A DNA stretch of 64,000 nt from Lacticaseibacillus zhaodongensis (GTDB lineage Bacteria > Bacillota > Bacilli > Lactobacillales > Lactobacillaceae): assembly GCF_009687905.1 (NCBI RefSeq), contig NZ_BLBG01000006.1, positions 1-64,000 of the forward strand, written 5' to 3'. The position numbers and the translations under genes are program-made. The number at the start of each line of letters is the position of its first letter. Positions within the stretch are counted from its first letter, which is position 1. Below the pieces are notes generated by a model. That model made no database searches. It was not told the DNA's origin and saw nothing but the letters and a program-made list of their open reading frames with translations. Shown here in pieces: positions 1 through 8,313 of this stretch.

Positions 1-95
1 GTTTAATGTTTTAATTCTTCCTTCAGCAAAATGCTGAAGAACCTACATTTATACGAAACTTTGTTCAGTTTTCAAAGAACTATCAAAAGCAACTT
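1..95 (-). other. 5' leader of an rRNA operon with boxA
   Basis: Read on the minus strand, this is the transcribed leader of an rRNA operon whose 16S gene would lie left of position 1. At 67-81 the minus strand carries AGTTCTTTGAAAACT, a boxA-like antitermination element typical of Firmicutes rRNA leaders, followed by CTGAACAAAG. A hairpin CTTCAGCA/TGCTGAAG sits at 21-39 and may form part of the 16S processing stem. No rRNA sequence itself is inside the window; the assignment rests on boxA, the hairpin and the two strong promoters upstream. Confidence 0.75.
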
Positions 96-99
96 TGAT

Positions 100-128
100 A
101 TAATATCATTTGTTGCTAAGTGTGTCAA
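100..128 (-). promoter_or_regulatory. rRNA operon promoter P2
   Basis: On the minus strand a -35 TTGACA (123-128) is separated by 17 bp from a -10 TATTAT (100-105). The bases just upstream of the -35 (129-150) are very AT-rich, like an UP element. Position and strength fit the proximal rRNA promoter. Confidence 0.8.
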
Positions 129-228
129 TAAAAACTTGAAATTATTATTGGCAACGCCTTTAAATTATCATTTGGGCAATCCGCTGAACGCACTGCCCTG
201 CCGCGTTACTCACGTGACAACACAGAGT

Positions 229-257
229 ATATTACCAGCACATTTTGCGACCGTCAA
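229..257 (-). promoter_or_regulatory. rRNA operon promoter P1
   Basis: On the minus strand a -35 TTGACG (252-257) lies 17 bp from a -10 TAATAT (229-234). It is about 130 bp upstream of P2, giving the tandem promoter layout usual for rRNA operons. Between 258 and 574 I see no gene and no other clear signal. Confidence 0.7.
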
Positions 258-574
258 GCACGTTTTTGCAAATGACGAACAATTTTGTCACAACTCAGGT
301 CCAGATGCTCCGGCAAATATACACTTTATTGGTAAACAGTGCGCATCAGCCTTGAAAAGCTCCGCCCCCGCGAAACCAGTAAATTAGAGGCAAAAATCTT
401 TAACTACTACGCAACTTTTGGGAACAACTATAATCCTATCACTTATAGCTGCAGAATGTGCAAAGCTAAAACCCATAAGTCCTCCAGTAGCGTGCAACAA
501 TTCGGAACTATCGACTGCCAGCAAAATCTACACGTTCAATCGGCCGGTCCGCCATACCATTGAACGCGGCGGAC

Positions 575-603
575 ACAAAAAGGGAGCAGCATTTGCTGCT
601 CCC
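575..603 (-). terminator. Terminator after serS
   Basis: On the minus strand the stem GGGAGCAGCA/TGCTGCTCCC (582-603) is followed by TTTTTG. It lies 16 bp after the serS stop codon. Confidence 0.9.
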
Positions 604-618
604 TCAGAGAAAGTAGAA

Positions 619-1902
619 TTAGTTTTCCTTGGTGATCACTTTCTGGCCACCCATGTATGGAACAAGAACATCGGGAATTGTCACAGTGCCGTCTTCATTC
701 TGATAGTTTTCCAAAATGGCAGCCACGGTCCGGCCGACTGCGAGCCCAGAACCGTTGAGGGTGTGGACGAACTGCAGCTTACCGTCAGCGTCCCGGTAAC
801 GAATGTGCGCCCGCCGCGCTTGGAAGTCCGTGCAGTTACTGCAACTAGAAATTTCGCGGTAGGTGTTCTGTGCTGGGATCCAGACTTCAAGGTCATAGGT
901 CTTCGCGGAAGTGAAACTAGCATCCCCCGTTGCAAGTGTGATGACATGGTATGGGAGGTTGAGCTTTTGCAGCAGATTTTCTGCATCGTGCGTCAACTTC
1001 TCCAGTTCCTGCCATGAATCTTCAGGCTTGGTCACTTTGACCATCTCGACCTTATTGAACTGGTGCATCCGGATGAGACCTCGAGTGTCGCGGCCGGCAC
1101 TACCAGCTTCAGAACGGAAAGCTGGTGAAAGGGCAGTCACATTGATCGGCAGTTTGTCCGCGTCAACAATGGAATCACGGTAGTAGTTGACCAGTGGCAC
1201 TTCGGCGGTTGGAATCAAGGTCAAGTCAATTCCTTCATTAGTGACGGTATAACTGTCGCCAACAAACTTAGGGAACTGGCCCGTGCCAAACATGGATTCA
1301 TCATTAACTAGGTAAGGCGGCAGAACTTCTGTGTAGCCTTCAGCATAGTGCTGGTCCAGGAAGAAGTTGTATACGGCCCGTTCCAAACGCGCACCGGAAC
1401 CACGGTAATAGACGAAACGACTGCCGGAAACCTTAGCCGCATTTTCAAAATCCAGGATGCCCAGGTCCTCGCCGACATCCCAGTGGGCCTTAGGAGTGAA
1501 ACCGAAGTCGCGGATCTGCCCCCACTTACGCTCTTCACGGGCATCATTCTCATCTAGGGAAGCTGGAGCTGAGTCATCAGGGAAGTTAGGCAGACGCACA
1601 AGGATGTAGTTGACCTTCTCCTCGAGCTCCGCAACTACCTTGTCCAGCTTGCTGATTTCCTGGCCGACCTCGCGCATTGCGGTGATCTCAGCACTAGCGT
1701 CTTCCTTGTTCCGCTTCATCTTGGCAATAGCGGCAGAAACCTCGTTACGCTTAGCCTTCAAATCTTCAGTCTTGACGATGTTGTCCCGGCGCTGTTTGTC
1801 CAGTGCAAGCAGTTCATCGATTTCCTCAGCCTTAATGCCGCGACGGCTCAACTTATCTTTTGCCCAATCTGGGCGCTGACGAATCAGTTTCAAATCCAAC
1901 AT
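619..1902 (-). CDS. serS: Serine--tRNA ligase
   Basis: Cytoplasmic class II aminoacyl-tRNA synthetase that charges tRNA-Ser with serine. The 427 residues match the usual family length. The first ~110 residues are the Glu/Lys/Arg-rich antiparallel coiled-coil arm that grips the long variable arm of tRNA-Ser. Class II motif 2 is visible around [14 protein letters not shown] and motif 3 around GSGLAVGRT near the C-terminus. ATG start with an AGGAGG-type site upstream. The gene is single, ended by a terminator and preceded by a T-box leader, so its expression should rise when uncharged tRNA-Ser accumulates. Confidence 0.97.
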   Translation of the reverse strand: MLDLKLIRQRPDWAKDKLSRRGIKAEEIDELLALDKQRRDNIVKTEDLKAKRNEVSAAIAKMKRNKEDASAEITAMREVGQEISKLDKVVAELEEKVNYILVRLPNFPDDSAPASLDENDAREERKWGQIRDFGFTPKAHWDVGEDLGILDFENAAKVSGSRFVYYRGSGARLERAVYNFFLDQHYAEGYTEVLPPYLVNDESMFGTGQFPKFVGDSYTVTNEGIDLTLIPTAEVPLVNYYRDSIVDADKLPINVTALSPAFRSEAGSAGRDTRGLIRMHQFNKVEMVKVTKPEDSWQELEKLTHDAENLLQKLNLPYHVITLATGDASFTSAKTYDLEVWIPAQNTYREISSCSNCTDFQARRAHIRYRDADGKLQFVHTLNGSGLAVGRTVAAILENYQNEDGTVTIPDVLVPYMGGQKVITKEN

Positions 1903-1953
1903 AATAATTCCTCCTAATTGTTTGTCTACCTATCTGCATGTATCTGAATGCAC

Positions 1954-2162
1954 ACAAAAAGCCCTTCATCCACATGGGACGAAAGGCTTGCTTTCCGCGG
2001 TACCACCCAAATTCACCATTACTGGTGCTCTCAAGCTGGGTAACGGTCAGTGCCGTGCGGCTCATCGCCGCCCACTTTAACGCTGGAATGCTGCAATGCC
2101 GGCTCACACCACTACTCCGGCTCTCTGAATTGCAAATAGGCGCTTTAGACGTGTTTGTTGTT
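1954..2162 (-). promoter_or_regulatory. T-box leader of serS
   Basis: Minus-strand T-box riboswitch. The T-box motif GGGTGGTACCGCGG lies near 1996-2009. The terminator hairpin GCCTTTCGTCC/GGATGAAGGGC ending in TTTTT lies at 1956-1987. Stem I features include AGAGAG and GGTGTGA near 2100-2130. After the stem strand ATTGC come two possible serine specifiers, AGC and UCC, in the stretch GCAGCATTCCAGC; I cannot decide which is read. The leader senses uncharged tRNA-Ser and controls read-through into serS. Confidence 0.92.
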
Positions 2163-2168
2163 GCCTAT

Positions 2169-2197
2169 AAAATACCGCATCCCCCAATTAATTTCAA
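2169..2197 (-). promoter_or_regulatory. Promoter of the serS T-box leader
   Basis: On the minus strand a -35 TTGAAA (2192-2197) and a -10 TATTTT (2169-2174) are separated by 17 bp, which places the start point at about 2162, just before T-box stem I. Confidence 0.6.
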
Positions 2198-2330
2198 GCC
2201 GGATTCATACTATGTAAATAAAGCAAAATTTTGCAGGACGGCCAAATGCTGTACTGTTGATTTTTAGCCATACCACCAGTAGACTGGATAAGGAACTTTT
2301 GTCGATAAGAAATTAAGAGGAGCACACAAC

Positions 2331-2969
2331 ATGATTGTACTAGCAGGAACTATCGGGGCCGGTAAGACCAGTCTCACGCAGATGATTGCTGAACACTTGG
2401 GTACCAAGGCGTTTTACGAGTCTGTCGATGACAACAAGGTCTTACCACTTTTCTACCAGAATCCGAAGAAATACGCCTTTCTTCTTCAAATCTACTTTTT
2501 GAATAAGCGCTTCGACGAAATCAAGGCAGCGTTTGACAATGACAACAACGTGCTCGACCGTTCGATTTTCGAAGACCCCCTCTTGTTTAAGCTGAACGCC
2601 GACATGGGCCGCGCAACAACGACTGAGGTTAACGTATACAACGACCTGCTGGCCAACATGATGCAAGAGCTCCCCTTTGAAAGCCACCAGAAAGCTCCTG
2701 ACCTGCTCATCCACATCCGGGTTTCCTTCGATACAATGCTGGAACGCATCCAAAAGCGCGGTCGGCCTTACGAACAAGTATCAACCAACCCCGACCTCTA
2801 CGATTACTACAAACAGCTCAACAATCGCTATGAAGACTGGTACGCTAACTACAATGCTAGTCCCAAAATGCAAATTGATGGCGACTGCCTGAACTTCGTT
2901 GATGACGCGGCTGCCCGGGCCGAGGTATTAGGCATGGTTGACACCAAGATTGCAGAAATTCGCGCATAA
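2331..2969 (+). CDS. Deoxynucleoside kinase (dGK/dAK type)
   Basis: Phosphorylates deoxyribonucleosides (deoxyadenosine or deoxyguanosine in lactobacillal homologues) for dNTP salvage in the cytoplasm. The 212 residues fit the dNK family. The P-loop GTIGAGKTS lies at residues 6-14, the DRSIFED catalytic motif near 78-84, and the arginine-containing lid KRGRPYEQ near 143-150. The start has a good GAGGAG site 9 bp upstream. It is transcribed alone toward a strong terminator. Lactobacilli often carry two such genes side by side; only one is here, so the substrate (dA or dG) cannot be assigned. Confidence 0.92.
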   Translation: MIVLAGTIGAGKTSLTQMIAEHLGTKAFYESVDDNKVLPLFYQNPKKYAFLLQIYFLNKRFDEIKAAFDNDNNVLDRSIFEDPLLFKLNADMGRATTTEVNVYNDLLANMMQELPFESHQKAPDLLIHIRVSFDTMLERIQKRGRPYEQVSTNPDLYDYYKQLNNRYEDWYANYNASPKMQIDGDCLNFVDDAAARAEVLGMVDTKIAEIRA

Positions 2970-3003
2970 GTGCGCAAAACGCATAATTAACCAAGCAAAA
3001 TTA

Positions 3004-3068
3004 AGACAGACGGCCCTTGCGGATACGATATTTTTTCGTCAATATCGCTTCCGCAGGGGCCGTCTTTT
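3004..3068 (+). terminator. Terminator after the deoxynucleoside kinase
   Basis: Long stem-loop with arms AGACGGCCC..TGCGG and CCGCA.GGGGCCGTCT and an inner CGATATT/AATATCG pairing, followed by TTTT. It is largely symmetric and could act in both directions. Confidence 0.8.
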
Positions 3069-3076
3069 GGTATACT
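3068..3076 (+). promoter_or_regulatory. Extended -10 promoter of the Mga-like gene
   Basis: TGGTATACT forms an extended -10 element about 40 bp before the start codon. No good -35 is seen. It overlaps the end of the preceding terminator. Confidence 0.5.
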
Positions 3077-3115
3077 AGCTTGAGATGCTCGTCACAGGTT
3101 TTGGGGGTAAAGTTA

Positions 3116-4633
3116 ATGCTTTTCGAGAAAACATTTCTTGATAACGCGGACCTACAAAAGTTTGAGATGTACCGCGTGCTCAAGACGATTGATAACTATG
3201 GCTTCACCATCAACGACTTGAGTGTCAAGATGCACGTCTCCTACCAGCAGGCGTACAACATTTTCCGCGAAATGTTGACGGATATCGAACAGTTGACCGG
3301 TAAGAACACGCGGCTGAGCAAGAAGCGCGTCATGTCTCACGATAGCTTCCCGTCCTCAGTTGACGATTACCGCTTGTTTCTACTTGAGCAATCCGTGCAG
3401 TTTCAGTTCGTTGACTACCTAGTGCAGGCAACCAGCCTTAGCGTCGATAAGTTCTGCCAAGACCGCTTCATCTCCCGGTCCACTTTGACCCGGAAAACTG
3501 TTCCCCTGCGGCAAATGTTAGCAAAGTATGGAATTCAAATTTCATTCACCAAACCTGGTTTTGTCGGTGATGAACGCAAAATTCGTTACTTTCTCTTTGC
3601 TTTCTACTGGCTCGGCTTCCACGGTGTTCGCTGGCCGATTGCGGCAATTCAGCCGCAACAACTCAATTCGGCTTACCGTAACCTTGCCGATGACCCCCGC
3701 AGTCCCCTCGTCGGGCTGCAGGAAATGTTGTTCTGGGGTATCTGCCGGCTGCGGATCGTACGCGGTCACGTCCTGGAACCATGGGCTCGATACGACGAAC
3801 TGTACGGGGCTGCGCCGGCCATGAACACCAACGTCTACAGTCAAAAGATGTTCCCGAAGTTAACCCCAATGCAGCGGCAAGCAGAATCACAGTTCTTCCG
3901 CTTCTACCAGCACAACCATTACCTGTTCACGCGGGTGCAAAACAACTGGTTGGAGACTTACGCCAACGTAATGAACCACGATAACGTTGTCCACCACTAC
4001 ATCGACCGCTTGACGGATTACCTGGAACAGTTCTGGCGCAAGGACGCCCAGCTCGCAATGAGCGACAATAGCTTGCTGGTCACCAACATGATCCGCGTTG
4101 CGGCGGGCTTTTACCTCTTCGATGGCGGTTTTCCGCAGATCATTGACTTTACCGATGAGAACCGCGTCACCTACCCCCACAGCAACATCTACCTGTGGCT
4201 CATCCAGTTCCATGAACAGCTGCCAGACACAGCAGAGTATGCTGTCTTCAAGGACAATGCAATCGACATGACCATGATTTATTGCTACCTGCTCGGTCCA
4301 CAAGCCAAAATGTTCACGCCGAGTCAAACTGTCAACTGCAAGATCATGCTTGATGAAGTCAACCTGAACGTCCACCACGTAACAACCTTCCTGCAGTGCA
4401 TGAGTTTCGCCCGTGTCATGCACCCAGACGAACCGCTAACTTCGGCCGACTTAATTCTGACCTGTGTGGATGACATTCCGCAGGTCGCAGAACAAGTCAA
4501 AGATGGCCAGACACTGGTTACATGGTATAACGACGCAACCGCGAGTGACTTCTACCAGCTTTACCTCACGATTAAGGGCATCACCTTCCGCAAGCTCGGC
4601 TTGCCGGAGACCTATGATGCCATCCGGATTTAA
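3116..4633 (+). CDS. Mga-like helix-turn-helix transcriptional regulator
   Basis: Probable DNA-binding regulator of 505 residues. I start it at ATG 3116 with GGGGG upstream; a longer open frame reaches back to 3017 but would begin inside the preceding terminator. Residues ~15-60 look like a winged helix-turn-helix (FTINDLSVKMHVSYQQAYNI), and a second one (LSVDKFCQDRFISRSTLTRK) lies near 115-135, as in Mga/AtxA-type proteins. The remaining ~370 residues are helical with no recognised catalytic motif. There is no adjacent target operon, so its regulon is unknown. It is transcribed alone between two terminators. Confidence 0.75.
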   Translation: MLFEKTFLDNADLQKFEMYRVLKTIDNYGFTINDLSVKMHVSYQQAYNIFREMLTDIEQLTGKNTRLSKKRVMSHDSFPSSVDDYRLFLLEQSVQFQFVDYLVQATSLSVDKFCQDRFISRSTLTRKTVPLRQMLAKYGIQISFTKPGFVGDERKIRYFLFAFYWLGFHGVRWPIAAIQPQQLNSAYRNLADDPRSPLVGLQEMLFWGICRLRIVRGHVLEPWARYDELYGAAPAMNTNVYSQKMFPKLTPMQRQAESQFFRFYQHNHYLFTRVQNNWLETYANVMNHDNVVHHYIDRLTDYLEQFWRKDAQLAMSDNSLLVTNMIRVAAGFYLFDGGFPQIIDFTDENRVTYPHSNIYLWLIQFHEQLPDTAEYAVFKDNAIDMTMIYCYLLGPQAKMFTPSQTVNCKIMLDEVNLNVHHVTTFLQCMSFARVMHPDEPLTSADLILTCVDDIPQVAEQVKDGQTLVTWYNDATASDFYQLYLTIKGITFRKLGLPETYDAIRI

Positions 4634-4639
4634 CAAAAA

Positions 4640-4685
4640 ACCGCTCTGGTCGGGAAAAACCCGGCCGCAGCGGCTTTTTGTTTAT
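4640..4685 (+). terminator. Terminator after the Mga-like gene
   Basis: Stem with arms CCGCT..CGGG and CCCGG..AGCGG, an AAAAA loop and a following CTTTTTG. An A-run precedes the left arm, so it may also act on the minus strand. Confidence 0.85.
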
Positions 4686-4689
4686 TGTA

Positions 4690-4718
4690 AAATAAAAAAG
4701 CCTCTCACGGGGTGAGAC
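4690..4718 (-). terminator. Terminator after the gene at 4739-5293
   Basis: On the minus strand, stem GGTCTCACC/TGAGAGGC followed by TTTTTTA. It is only 20 bp after the stop codon of the unknown gene. Confidence 0.75.
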
Positions 4719-4738
4719 CAACTTATGCAATCAAAACA

Positions 4739-5293
4739 TTAAGATTGCAGTGTTTTACTAATTTTGCCGATGCCGTGCTCCGCATCCATAATTGTGACCT
4801 TGAAGGTGAACTTCTCGAAGATGTGCACGATCTTGGCGAACTTCTCCTTATCGAAGGAGCTGATGTTACCATCAATTGTCCCGACACCCAACTTGTTAGC
4901 CAAGTTGAGCAAGGAGCGCAACGCTAACTGCGCAAGACCAAGATTCTGGTAATCAAAGAATGCTAGGCGGCTCTCACTGCCAAGAGTCTCCAGCACGGTA
5001 ATGTGGATGACATCGTTCCACTGGTTCAGCTCAAAGAGCAGCTGGGCCTGGAAGTCAGCTTTCGAATGGCCGTACTTGTCGACGTTGGCATACGGTGTGT
5101 AGACAAAAATCGAACTTGTCCGTTCCTTTTGCCCCTCGTTCTTAAAGTCGGTGTACACGATGTACTGCGTGACTTTAGTCGCACCGTCCGCCATCGGCTT
5201 GTTCATGCTGGCAAGCACGGTGTACTGTGGATCGGCTTCAATTAGCGCCATGCGTTTGGCGTATAGCTGCGTATATTCCGTCTCTGATACCAA
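4739..5293 (-). CDS. Uncharacterised 184-residue protein
   Basis: I do not recognise this protein. It is soluble, with no signal peptide and no membrane segment. The middle contains an aromatic-rich stretch (SIFVYTPYANVDKYG) and the C-terminal half a leucine/alanine helix (LAQLALRSLLNLANKLG). I use the TTG start at 5291-5293 because GGAGG lies 8 bp upstream and no ATG is better placed. An extended -10 (TGTTATACT) lies upstream. It is a single gene with its own terminator, convergent with the Mga-like gene. The residues give no enzymatic clue. Confidence 0.75.
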   Translation of the reverse strand: MVSETEYTQLYAKRMALIEADPQYTVLASMNKPMADGATKVTQYIVYTDFKNEGQKERTSSIFVYTPYANVDKYGHSKADFQAQLLFELNQWNDVIHITVLETLGSESRLAFFDYQNLGLAQLALRSLLNLANKLGVGTIDGNISSFDKEKFAKIVHIFEKFTFKVTIMDAEHGIGKISKTLQS

Positions 5294-5389
5294 TGCGTTG
5301 ACCTCCAGAATCTTTGTTAAACAAAGTATAACATTAACTTAGTCTTAAAACGTCACAATTACGGGGCCTTTTTTACTGAAAACTTGCGA

Positions 5390-5929
5390 TTAATGCTGCT
5401 TAAGCCAATCAGTTCGGTCTAAAAACTGTTCGCTAAGTGCGGTCTGGTGCTGTTGCAACGCTGGTGGCAGGTGGACACCACGAGTTGCTTCCCTAAAGCC
5501 AAATTTTTGCAGTAAGTGCAACGAAACCACGTTATCCACGTAAACATCCGCCTTGATTCGGGCAACCCCCTGCTTTTCAAAAGCCAGGCTTAGTATCCGC
5601 GCCAAGGCCGCCGTTGCGTAACCGTGACCCCAGAACTGCGGATCGAGTTCATAGCCGAGCTCCCGATGCTGTGGGTCATCTCCGCCATCTTCAGCGATTC
5701 GGTAATAGATGCCCACGTCACCGATCATCTGGCCACTTTCTGGAAGTACGATTGCATACATCTGGTCGCCGCCAACGAATTCCTGCAAACGGGTCCGCGC
5801 CGCCGCGACATTCAGGGGCGGAATGACCGCCGCGGGAACATATACCTCAGGTTGCTGCGTGTAATGCAGATAAGCTGCTGCATCCGTCAGTTCAATTGGC
5901 CGAACAATCACTAGTTCTTTCTTTAGCAA
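5390..5929 (-). CDS. GNAT acetyltransferase, RimJ/RimL-like
   Basis: Acetyl-CoA dependent N-acetyltransferase of 179 residues, close to the usual RimJ/RimL length. The motif A region appears as LGYELDPQFWGHGYATAAL near residues 95-113, with the acetyl-CoA binding Q/G-x-G-x-A pattern in relaxed form (WGHGYA). A conserved NVVSLHLLQKFGF segment typical of this subfamily follows near 140. The substrate could be a ribosomal protein N-terminus or a small molecule and cannot be inferred. Single gene. Confidence 0.85.
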   Translation of the reverse strand: MLKKELVIVRPIELTDAAAYLHYTQQPEVYVPAAVIPPLNVAAARTRLQEFVGGDQMYAIVLPESGQMIGDVGIYYRIAEDGGDDPQHRELGYELDPQFWGHGYATAALARILSLAFEKQGVARIKADVYVDNVVSLHLLQKFGFREATRGVHLPPALQQHQTALSEQFLDRTDWLKQH

Positions 5930-6037
5930 TGATGACTTCCTCCTAATGGAACCTAACCGCTAGCATAGCAGAAAAGTACTGCAAACGCACTCATTGCAAT
6001 TTGTCACAACAGCCCGTGCAAATTAGTCGCGTTCATC

Positions 6038-6065
6038 TTGACTTTCCAGCGGCATATTGTAAACT
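6038..6065 (+). promoter_or_regulatory. Promoter of rpmG
   Basis: -35 TTGACT (6038-6043), 16-bp spacer, -10 TAAACT (6060-6065). The start codon lies about 38 bp further on. Confidence 0.65.
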
Positions 6066-6102
6066 TAGTTAGTTACTAGAAAGAGAAAGTGGGGTGAATT
6101 AG

Positions 6103-6252
6103 ATGCGTAACAATATTTTGCTTGCATGCGCCGAAACTGGCGAACGTATCTACCTGACTTCCAAGAACAAGCGCAATACTCCTGATAAGCTTTCTTTGAA
6201 GAAGTATTCGCCAAAGCTGCGCAAGCGCGTGGTTTTCACAGAAGTTAAGTAG
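6103..6252 (+). CDS. rpmG: Ribosomal protein L33, cysteine-poor form
   Basis: A 49-residue protein of the large ribosomal subunit, too short for most ORF scans. It begins [18 protein letters not shown] and ends RVVFTEVK, which aligns well with L33. The zinc-binding form has CxxC pairs; here only one cysteine (residue 9) remains, the second position is Thr and the later YC is YS, so this is the zinc-independent (C-minus) paralogue. In other Firmicutes such paralogues replace the zinc form under zinc starvation, often under Zur control; I see no certain Zur box here. It has its own promoter and terminator. Confidence 0.93.
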   Translation: MRNNILLACAETGERIYLTSKNKRNTPDKLSLKKYSPKLRKRVVFTEVK

Positions 6253-6307
6253 AAACGAATCGCGGTACGCCGGCACATTTGCAGGTTGGTACCCGAATCG
6301 TACCGGA

Positions 6308-6335
6308 AACCGCCTCTCGGGGCGGCTTTTTTTGT
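6308..6335 (+). terminator. Terminator after rpmG
   Basis: Stem CCGCC/GGCGG with TCTCGG between the arms, followed by CTTTTTTT. Confidence 0.9.
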
Positions 6336-6379
6336 ACACAGAGCGCAAAATCACAGAGCGGAGCGGGGCGCTCAGCTTC

Positions 6380-6467
6380 TGCCCCGCGTAGCTCGACTCA
6401 GCACCGTAGGCTAGAATCTTTGCCCCGTGTAGCTCAAGCTAGAAACTCGTCACCGTACCCTAGACTT
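6380..6467. repeat. Imperfect tandem duplication of about 45 bp
   Basis: Two adjacent units (6380-6420 and 6421-6467) share TGCCCCG(C/T)GTAGCTC, then CACCGTA and CTAGA in the same order. The second unit overlaps the last bases of the pseudouridine synthase gene, so the first looks like a copy of the gene's 3' end. Confidence 0.7.
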
Positions 6468-7338
6468 TCTCTTCCCCCACCAATTGCTTCATTGCTTCCG
6501 GTACTGGCAATTCCGCCGCCAGCTTGTGACCACTAAAGGGATCCACAAAGCTGAGTTTGGCTGCGACTAACGCCTGCTCGTGCAAAACGCTGGTATCGCC
6601 GCCATAGAGTTCATCCCCAACGAGTGGGTGCCCGCAGCTAGCCATATGGACGCGAATCTGGTGCGTCCGGCCGGTGCGCAAAGTGCACTCCAGCAAGGTG
6701 CAGTTTTGGCCGCGCTGCAGGACCCGATAATCGGTGCGAGCCTTCTTTCCTTCAAGAGTAACGGCCTGGCGAATCCCGTCCGCAGCCGGTGCTAAGGGCG
6801 CACTAATAACCCCACTCAGCTCGGGCATCTGCCCCCCCGCTAGCGCGTAATAGCGCTTGGTGACTACCTTGCTGACGCCGAGGCGGTCCAAACGTCCCTG
6901 CGCGAATGGGTGCTTGGCAATCAACATCAGACCGGTCGTGTCCCGATCCAGACGCGTGATGATTGCTGGCTGGGGCGCAGTGATGCCCGTCGCCAGCAAG
7001 TAATTAGCCGCACGGTTCAAGACGCTATCATCAGGGCTGCTCGGCCCGGGCACACTGCTCAGCCCGGCTGGCTTGTCCACAATGAGCCAGTTGGGATTAT
7101 CCACAACGACTGCTAGCGGTGCCGCGCTTGGTACCACCGCGTCCTGCTCTGCAGCTGGGAGCACAAAGCTGACCCGCTGACCCGCGTGGACGGGAACATT
7201 GGCCACCGTTTCACCATCCAGCATGATCATTTTGGCGTCACGCAGGCGCATGAACAGGCGGTGACTGACACCATAGCGGTCCAGCACCCGCTTGACGGTT
7301 GAATCCTTGGTCACTTTGATTTCAAAGCTAAATAACAT
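6460..7338 (-). CDS. Pseudouridine synthase, RluA family
   Basis: Isomerises specific uridines in rRNA or tRNA to pseudouridine. The catalytic aspartate lies in the hallmark [13 protein letters not shown] motif at roughly residue 130. [15 protein letters not shown] segment near the N-terminus looks like a reduced S4-type RNA-binding domain. I place the start at ATG 7338 because GGGGGAAG precedes it by a normal distance; the ATG at 7353 lies upstream of that site. The resulting 292 residues fit RluD/YlyB-like enzymes. The exact target nucleotide cannot be told. Single gene. Confidence 0.92.
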   Translation of the reverse strand: MLFSFEIKVTKDSTVKRVLDRYGVSHRLFMRLRDAKMIMLDGETVANVPVHAGQRVSFVLPAAEQDAVVPSAAPLAVVVDNPNWLIVDKPAGLSSVPGPSSPDDSVLNRAANYLLATGITAPQPAIITRLDRDTTGLMLIAKHPFAQGRLDRLGVSKVVTKRYYALAGGQMPELSGVISAPLAPAADGIRQAVTLEGKKARTDYRVLQRGQNCTLLECTLRTGRTHQIRVHMASCGHPLVGDELYGGDTSVLHEQALVAAKLSFVDPFSGHKLAAELPVPEAMKQLVGEEKV

Positions 7339-7470
7339 TCTTGCTTCCCCCATTCGTGCGTTAACTCACAACCAGCCGCGCAGTTTCATTTATCTATGCC
7401 TAATTTTACTACAGATTACGGGGCCCTACCGGTAACGATATTGATAATTGTTGAGCTAATGGCGTTCTTG

Positions 7471-7507
7471 CGTAACCGTTTACAATTTCCGCCGTGCATG
7501 CTACAGT
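7471..7507 (+). promoter_or_regulatory. nanE promoter overlapped by a cre site
   Basis: -35 TTTACA (7479-7484), 17-bp spacer, -10 TACAGT (7502-7507). On the minus strand, 7471-7484 reads TGTAAACGGTTACG, a 13/14 match to the CcpA cre consensus TGWAANCGNTNWCA. The operator covers the -35, which predicts catabolite repression. Confidence 0.7.
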
Positions 7508-7554
7508 CAATGAGGACTAGCAAAAGTGCAAACCAACGGGTGGAGGAATTTAGA

Positions 7555-8247
7555 ATGGATAAAGAGCAGTTCAAGCACCAGATCAAGGGCGGCCTCATTG
7601 TATCGTGCCAGGCCTTACCGGGGGAACCAATGTATACCGAAGCTGGTGGCGTCATGCCCCTATTTGCAAAAGCCGCAGCGCAAGCCGGCGCACGCGGAAT
7701 TCGGGCCAACTCGGTGCGCGACATCAAGGAAATCCAGGCCGCGGTCGACTTACCGATCATTGGCATCATCAAACGTGATTACAAACCAGAGTTGCCCTAC
7801 ATAACGGCCACGATGCGAGAAGTTGACGAGCTGGCGGAATGCAAGGTTGCGGTCATCGCCCTTGATTGCACCCTGCGCCCCCGCCACGACGGCCAGACGG
7901 TGAATGAGTTCATCGCCCAAGTCAAAGCCAAGTACCCCGACCAGTTATTCATGGCCGACATTTCCAATTTTGAGGAAGGCATGAACGCCTGGCAGGCCGG
8001 AATCGATTTTGTCGGCACCACGCTCAGCGGCTACACTGACGAGAGTGTGCAGCAGGCCGGCCCCGACTTAGCACTGATGCGGCAGTTGCAGGATGCCGGC
8101 GTCGATGTGCTTGCTGAGGGCCGCATCCACACGCCCGAGCAGGCCAAGGAGGTTCAGAGCCTCGGTGTTGCCGGCATCGTTGTCGGTGGGGCTATCACCC
8201 GGCCGCTAGAAATCGCCGGCCGTTTCGTCGCAGCACTCCAAAAATAA
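7555..8247 (+). CDS. nanE: N-acetylmannosamine-6-phosphate 2-epimerase
   Basis: Converts ManNAc-6-phosphate to GlcNAc-6-phosphate in sialic acid and ManNAc catabolism, in the cytoplasm. It is a 230-residue TIM barrel. Visible motifs are the N-terminal [24 protein letters not shown] (catalytic Lys region), [22 protein letters not shown] and the phosphate-binding [10 protein letters not shown] choose ATG 7555 (GGAGG 8 bp before; promoter -10 at 7502) over the longer frame from 7396. No nanA, nanK or sugar transporter lies nearby, so it acts as a solitary salvage gene; the cre at its promoter fits a catabolic role. Confidence 0.95.
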   Translation: MDKEQFKHQIKGGLIVSCQALPGEPMYTEAGGVMPLFAKAAAQAGARGIRANSVRDIKEIQAAVDLPIIGIIKRDYKPELPYITATMREVDELAECKVAVIALDCTLRPRHDGQTVNEFIAQVKAKYPDQLFMADISNFEEGMNAWQAGIDFVGTTLSGYTDESVQQAGPDLALMRQLQDAGVDVLAEGRIHTPEQAKEVQSLGVAGIVVGGAITRPLEIAGRFVAALQK

Positions 8248-8258
8248 ACTACAATCGA

Positions 8259-8304
8259 AAATGCGCCGCCACGATGAAGTTCAGTCGTGACGGCGCATTA
8301 TTTT
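8259..8304 (+). terminator. Bidirectional terminator between nanE and the permease
   Basis: Stem AATGCGCCGCCACGA/TCGTGACGGCGCATT with a TTTTG tail on the plus strand and an A/T-rich minus-strand side. It serves both convergent genes. Confidence 0.85.
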
Positions 8305-8313
8305 GCCAAAATC

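Noticed and set aside
1-387. 118-codon plus-strand frame at the left edge
   Set aside because: It runs antisense through the rRNA operon promoters and boxA leader.
3017-3115. Longer N-terminus of the Mga-like regulator
   Set aside because: These codons lie inside the terminator stem and upstream of the extended -10 element.
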